Part shown: one piece after another, positions 14,622 to 15,301 of the stretch
Layout: every line of letters begins with the position of its first letter
Position numbering within the stretch: the first letter of the stretch is position 1
DNA from: CAIJKW01 sp964443365
GTDB lineage: Bacteria > Patescibacteriota > Minisyncoccia > Phycocordibacterales > CAIZLB01
NCBI GenBank assembly: GCA_964443365.1
Contig: CAYUCM010000015.1
Coordinates: forward strand, 1-15,301
Direction: 5' to 3'
DNA length: 15,301 bases
Position numbers and translations under genes: made by a program
Notes under the pieces: generated by a model
The model's input: only the letters and a program-made list of their open reading frames with translations
The model's database searches: none
Told to the model about the DNA's origin: nothing

Positions 14622-14777
14622 TTATTTTTTGATTTCATTGAATTCAACATGCTTTCTAAGTTTTGCGCTATATTTTTTAAGCTTCAATTTGCGCTCAACT
14701 TTCTTTTTGTTTTTACTGGTGTGATATACCTCACCAGTTTTTTTGTTTGCTACTTTGACTAGTCTAGTTTGTGACAT
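14622..14777 (-). CDS. rpmG: 50S ribosomal protein L33 (cysteine-free form)
   Basis: 51 residues, ATG at 14777, TAA at 14624-14622. L33 is a small basic protein of the large ribosomal subunit near the E site. The core NKKKVERKLKLKKYSAKLRKHVEFNEIKK matches the L33 pattern (NKKxxxexLeLkKy...RkHvxxkE), as does the start MSQTRLVKVANKKTGEVYHTSK in spacing. The four zinc-binding cysteines of the C+ form are absent, so this is the zinc-independent type, like that of E. coli, with Ser-Ala-Lys-Leu where C+ forms have CPKC. It is followed by its own terminator. The A/T-rich leader (AATTATAGAAATTT) shows no Shine-Dalgarno sequence; the bases upstream form inverted repeats that may be a regulatory leader. 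Confidence 0.92.
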   Translation of the reverse strand: MSQTRLVKVANKKTGEVYHTSKNKKKVERKLKLKKYSAKLRKHVEFNEIKK

Positions 14778-14788
14778 AAATTTCTATA

Positions 14789-14920
14789 ATTGGCCCGGCT
14801 AATAATATGTGGGTTTGTAAGACCCGTGGAGCCTTGTGCGCAGTGTTGGAAGATGTTAGAACTACGCTCATAGAATCTCCCATAACACCTTACATACCTA
14901 ATTTATCAGATTGGGCCGAT
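14789..14920. ncRNA. Candidate structured RNA or rpmG leader with nested helices
   Basis: This gene-free stretch can fold into a closed, branched structure. ATTGGCCC (14789-14796) pairs with GGGCCGAT (14913-14920) as a closing helix. Inside, GGCT (14797-14800) pairs with AGCC (14830-14833), which encloses GGGT (14811-14814) / ACCC (14822-14825) with loop TTGTAAG. A second branch pairs GTGTT-GG-AGA (14844-14853) with TCT-CC-AACAC (14876-14888). One closing pair is G-U if the plus strand is transcribed and A-C if the minus strand is. A TATAAT on the plus strand (14785-14790) overlaps the left arm. Read on the minus strand, the structure ends 11 nt before the rpmG ATG, as a leader would. I could not match it to tRNA, 5S, SRP, 6S or RNase P RNA. 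It is a prediction by eye only. Confidence 0.4.
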
Positions 14921-15051
14921 AAAGTAAAGTTTTTTGGTTATTTTTGAGCTATTTTTTGATTCTTTTGAGTCTATCGTCACACTCACACACTTTTGTAATA
15001 ATTCATAATTCCTACCTAACATGTACAATTTAACACCCTTGTGGTATTTTT

Positions 15052-15301
15052 ATGGTGAACCTGAACCCCGCCCTAGACGGTACAAATTCTAGAATCAGAA
15101 AAATGCAATTACAAACAGAACACTTGATAATGGTGTCCGACCAACAGAATGATGTGCAACAACGGCAAAAGCTGGCTGCAGAGGTTGTGAGCCGGCTCAA
15201 TAATGAAAAAGAAATCAAAATCAAAATCAAAATTCTGCACGCAACAACAACAAAGGCTGTCGAAATGGCCAATGTATTGACTGGAATGTTGGGCAACTTC
15301 G
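15052..15301 (+). CDS. Unrecognised hydrophilic protein, incomplete at the right edge
   Basis: An open frame of 83 codons from the ATG at 15052 to the window end. The protein is hydrophilic and Gln/Lys/Glu-rich, probably helical (QQNDVQQRQKLAAEVVSRLNNEK), followed by IKIKIKIL coded by three ATCAAA repeats (about 15213-15230) and TTKAVEMANVLTGMLGNF. No signal peptide or membrane helix is seen in this part. Base composition is higher in G+C than the middle genes, somewhat like the 105-residue gene at 13947-14264. TACAAT (15024-15029) could be a -10 box, but no good -35 is seen. The opposite-strand frame here gives a Cys/Ser/Ile-rich sequence that does not look like a protein, which favours the plus strand. 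Family and function are unknown. Confidence 0.55.
   Translation, partial: MVNLNPALDGTNSRIRKMQLQTEHLIMVSDQQNDVQQRQKLAAEVVSRLNNEKEIKIKIKILHATTTKAVEMANVLTGMLGNF

Noticed and set aside
14805..14833. tRNA-like anticodon arm GGGT-TTGTAAG-ACCC (GTA, or TAC on the other strand)
   Set aside because: No matching acceptor stem or TTCRANY-type T loop lies at the right distance on either strand.
14789..14920. 5S rRNA, SRP RNA or 6S RNA as identity of the structured region
   Set aside because: The closing helix and branches recall 5S, but its conserved loop bases, the SRP GGAA/AGCA motif and the long 6S hairpin are not seen.
15030..15296. 88-residue minus-strand frame near the right edge
   Set aside because: Its Cys/Ser/Ile-rich translation looks like an antisense shadow of the plus-strand frame starting at 15052.
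1..15301. CRISPR array, insertion sequence or prophage
   Set aside because: No regularly spaced repeats, transposase, integrase or phage structural gene was found.

Overview
The window looks like chromosomal DNA from an AT-rich bacterium with a small genome, most plausibly a Candidate Phyla Radiation (Patescibacteria, Parcubacteria-like) organism. The reasons are the low GC of most genes, A-rich gene leaders with little or no Shine-Dalgarno signal, TAA as the stop of all eleven complete coding regions accepted here, large Ig/PKD/FN3-type surface proteins, and an ECF sigma factor linked to a MacAB-like exporter and small DUF5666-like membrane proteins. The lineage is inferred from these traits; no rRNA is present to prove it.

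Left part (1-6724, minus strand): two large surface proteins and ParB. The 1399-residue protein (1360-5559) and the incomplete protein that runs off the left edge (1-1314) look like diverged paralogues. Each has a signal peptide, a beta-rich outer domain, a membrane segment, a short basic loop and then a second hydrophobic segment. In the large protein that second segment resembles another signal peptide and leads into IPT/TIG-, PKD- and FN3-like domains. Upstream lies parB, read in the same direction, with a long acidic tail. No parA or canonical parS was seen.

Middle part (6764-13907, plus strand): a good sigma70-type promoter drives tRNA-Leu(CAA), closely followed by miaA, whose product modifies A37 of tRNAs of this kind. 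The miaA 3' end overlaps an ECF-type sigma factor. Then come a probable two-TM anti-sigma factor, a DUF5666-like membrane protein, a MacA/HlyD-type adaptor with a very long helical insert, a MacB/LolD-type ATPase, a MacB/FtsX permease and a second DUF5666-like membrane protein. A strong bidirectional terminator closes this run. The sigma to DUF5666 block (7850-13815) reads as a self-regulated envelope-stress or export module and is the most interesting system here.

Right part (13925-15301): a GC-rich patch encodes an unrecognised 105-residue protein on the minus strand, with a plausible promoter. It is followed by tRNA-Trp(CCA) and a small rpmG (ribosomal protein L33, cysteine-free form), both minus strand, with a terminator after rpmG. 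Upstream of rpmG is about 270 nt without a gene but with nested inverted repeats that suggest a structured RNA or leader. A coding region of unknown function starts at 15052 on the plus strand and runs off the right edge. Both tRNA genes and the largest surface-protein gene have -10 boxes placed so that transcripts would start at or within a few bases of the mature RNA or start codon.
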